A stretch of 6,269 nt of DNA, taken from the NCBI GenBank assembly GCA_022865625.1, contig JALHTB010000080.1, positions 1-6,269 on the forward strand, read 5' to 3'. The translations under genes were made by a program, and so were the position numbers. The notes below the pieces were generated by a model. It saw only the letters and a list, made by a program, of their open reading frames with translations. It was not told the DNA's origin and searched no databases. Shown here one piece after another: positions 5,440-6,269 of the stretch (position 1 is the first letter of the stretch; every line of letters begins with the position of its first letter). This DNA is from Candidatus Bathyarchaeota archaeon. GTDB taxonomy: Archaea > Thermoproteota > Bathyarchaeia > 40CM-2-53-6 > FEN-987.

Positions 5440-5553
5440 TTATTCTCTTCTTCGACTTAGATTCCGCAAACCTCGGGGGAGTCTGCCATTCAAGCCCTCA
5501 TGTGACCTCACATAGTTGTGGAAGACTTGGTGTAACCCGACCAGACTATTGCC
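5440..5553 (-). pseudogene. Remnant of the C-terminal end of a DDE transposase
   Basis: The minus-strand frame gives LHQVFHNYVRSHEGLNGRLP, then degraded sequence to a TAA at 5442-5440. The pattern F(H/Y)N(Y/F)VR.H.(G/S)L.G..P is the well-known end of the integrase-core (DDE) domain in IS6/IS240-like and related archaeal insertion-sequence transposases, where one or more catalytic-domain helices lead into a LNG(K/R)(T/L)P(A/S)E tail. Here the usual PAE after it has become PRG. The frame is blocked upstream by a TGA (5556-5554), and no catalytic Asp or Glu region is visible in the next 100 bases, so only about 37 codons remain. I cannot find terminal inverted repeats. This is a decayed insertion sequence whose end now abuts the upstream region of the glycosyltransferase. 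Confidence 0.65.
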
Positions 5554-5697
5554 TCAAACCCAACGAAAACCAAAGCTAAGACCAGGCTCGACTACGGCCG
5601 CTTTCTGATGTGGCAAAACGTACCGAATGTTATAGATCACAAGAACAAGCGTGTGACATGGCACCACGAGGTTACAGAACTATCTTTGGATAGCTAG
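5536..5697 (+). other. Unassigned coding-like stretch, no supported gene
   Basis: In the otherwise gene-free 5399-5777, one plus-strand frame is open for 53 codons between a TAA (5533-5535) and a TAG (5695-5697). It reads RLDYGRFLMWQNVPNVIDHK and then NKRVTWHHEVTELSLDS, which has the residue mix of real protein. The only ATG in it (5608) would give 29 residues and has no ribosome-binding site. It may be another fragment from the same insertion scar, or chance. I do not recognise the family. Confidence 0.25.
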
Positions 5698-5764
5698 CAG
5701 CCGAAAGCTGGCGAATGTGAAGGTGAAGTACATTATGGACGAAGGTACATTGACATGTTGTCTG

Positions 5765-5773
5765 GGAGGTGAT
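5765..5773 (+). promoter_or_regulatory. Near-perfect Shine-Dalgarno sequence of the MscL-like gene
   Basis: GGAGGTGAT matches nine consecutive bases of the complement of the archaeal 16S 3' end and sits four bases before the ATG at 5778. A possible in-frame GTG start at 5769 lies inside this element, which argues for 5778 as the true start. It is by far the strongest ribosome-binding site in the window. Confidence 0.85.
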
Positions 5774-5777
5774 TTCA

Positions 5778-6170
5778 ATGGCTGTAGAGAGTCAGATGTT
5801 GGAAGAGTTAAAGAAGATACGTGAAGCTGTGACGCCGAAGCCTGCACCTCCTGCACCGCCGCCAAAAGGACTTTGGGCTGAGTTCAAGGATTTCCTCGGC
5901 AAGGCTGGAGTTATCGGTTTAGCGATTGGCTTCATCATGGGCACCTACACTGGCAAAGTAGTTTCAGCGCTCGTTCAGGACATCATAATGCCCATTCCAG
6001 GCGCCCTAATACCGGGAGGCGACTGGAGGAAAGCCGTCGTCAGCATACCTGTCGGCAATGGAATAAACTTCGCACTGGGTGACTTCGTCGGTGTAATAGT
6101 TGACTTCCTCATCGTTGCAGCAGTAATCTTCGTGATCGCCAAGTACGCAGGGAAGATGGGACCCAAGTAG
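5778..6170 (+). CDS. mscL: MscL-family large-conductance mechanosensitive channel, with an N-terminal helix and proline-rich linker
   Basis: The product is 130 residues from the ATG at 5778 (E. coli MscL has 136). EFKDFLGKAGVIGLAIGFIM (35-54) and GKVVSALVQDIIMPIPGALI (59-78) match the amphipathic N-terminal helix and pore-lining TM1 of MscL, including the GK(I/V)VS..V.DIIMP signature. A short periplasmic loop (79-97) leads to TM2, with FVGVIVDFLIVAAVIFVIAK at 103-122. The chain ends soon after (YAGKMGPK), so the usual C-terminal linker and helical bundle are absent. Instead, residues 7-18 (MLEELKKIREAV) form a charged helix, followed by a Pro/Ala/Lys linker (20-31). MscL forms a pentameric membrane pore that opens under tension to release solutes in hypo-osmotic shock. 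The gene appears monocistronic, preceded by a scar region. The start is fixed by the near-perfect ribosome-binding site. Confidence 0.92.
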   Translation: MAVESQMLEELKKIREAVTPKPAPPAPPPKGLWAEFKDFLGKAGVIGLAIGFIMGTYTGKVVSALVQDIIMPIPGALIPGGDWRKAVVSIPVGNGINFALGDFVGVIVDFLIVAAVIFVIAKYAGKMGPK

Positions 6171-6269
6171 CCTCTTAGCCTCGAACTTGCGGATGTGCCG
6201 TACTCTGACCCTAATCTTGTTGTGTCTTCCATTTAGTGCTGGCGTCACGATTTGAACCGTTGGTAGGAG

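Noticed and set aside
5769..5777. GTG at 5769 as the MscL start, giving 133 residues
   Set aside because: The GTG is part of the near-perfect GGAGGTGAT ribosome-binding site that correctly spaces the ATG at 5778.
6006..6248. Minus-strand frames opposite the MscL gene, extending into its 3' flank with a basic stretch
   Set aside because: Most of their length is antisense to a clear MscL gene and the remainder has no recognisable motif.

Overview
The window looks like a piece of an archaeal chromosome, most likely from an uncultured lineage of the Thermoproteota/Bathyarchaeia type. The lineage is an inference. It rests on the style of the proteins (a membrane-anchored CBS-domain protein, a short RNase Z-like hydrolase, an archaeal-style integrase tail) and on weak or absent ribosome-binding sites at several genes beside one nearly complete GGAGGTGAT. 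No rRNA, intact tRNA, CRISPR array or intact mobile element is visible.

Layout from left to right. (1) The left edge holds the 5' part of a multi-pass membrane protein gene on the minus strand (753 down to the edge). (2) Positions 760-1069 are a scar zone: a leftover of the C-terminal end of a tyrosine recombinase (798-884) is butted against the 3' end of a truncated, unidentified gene (to 1069). The stop codon of that fragment overlaps the start of (3) a small stand-alone cyclic-nucleotide-binding-domain protein (1066-1503). (4) After a 170-base convergent gap with coding-like debris lies a minus-strand metallo-beta-lactamase-fold hydrolase of the RNase Z/ElaC type (2393-1674, GTG start). 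(5) Positions 2394-2867 have no intact gene. They hold a small inverted repeat close to the hydrolase promoter, a striking (TG)n...(CA)n long inverted repeat (2520-2604), a GC-rich hairpin (2617-2636), and what reads as a decayed, frameshifted minus-strand gene (2851-2617).

(6) On the plus strand at 2868-4067 is a protein with three N-terminal membrane segments, a soluble middle domain and a tandem C-terminal CBS pair. (7) It converges, across 260 bases with no gene I can support, on a minus-strand GT-A (family 2-like) glycosyltransferase (5353 or 5398 down to 4328). (8) Positions 5399-5777 form a second scar zone: an inverted repeat upstream of the glycosyltransferase, the C-terminal tail of a DDE transposase (5553-5440, minus), and an unassigned coding-like stretch on the plus strand (5536-5697). 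(9) The window closes with an MscL-type mechanosensitive channel (5778-6170), whose helix and proline-rich linker sit at the N terminus instead of the C terminus.

The intact genes do not form an obvious operon: each has its own promoter region and strands alternate. Two of them (the CNBD protein and the CBS membrane protein) are predicted nucleotide sensors, and two or three sit in the membrane (the CBS protein, the MscL-like channel, the partial N-terminal protein). This would fit a set of envelope and signalling housekeeping genes into which mobile elements have landed and decayed, rather than one dedicated system. I see no clear new multi-gene defence or biosynthetic system. The most notable items are the permuted MscL layout, the TG/CA inverted repeat, and the two mobile-element scars.
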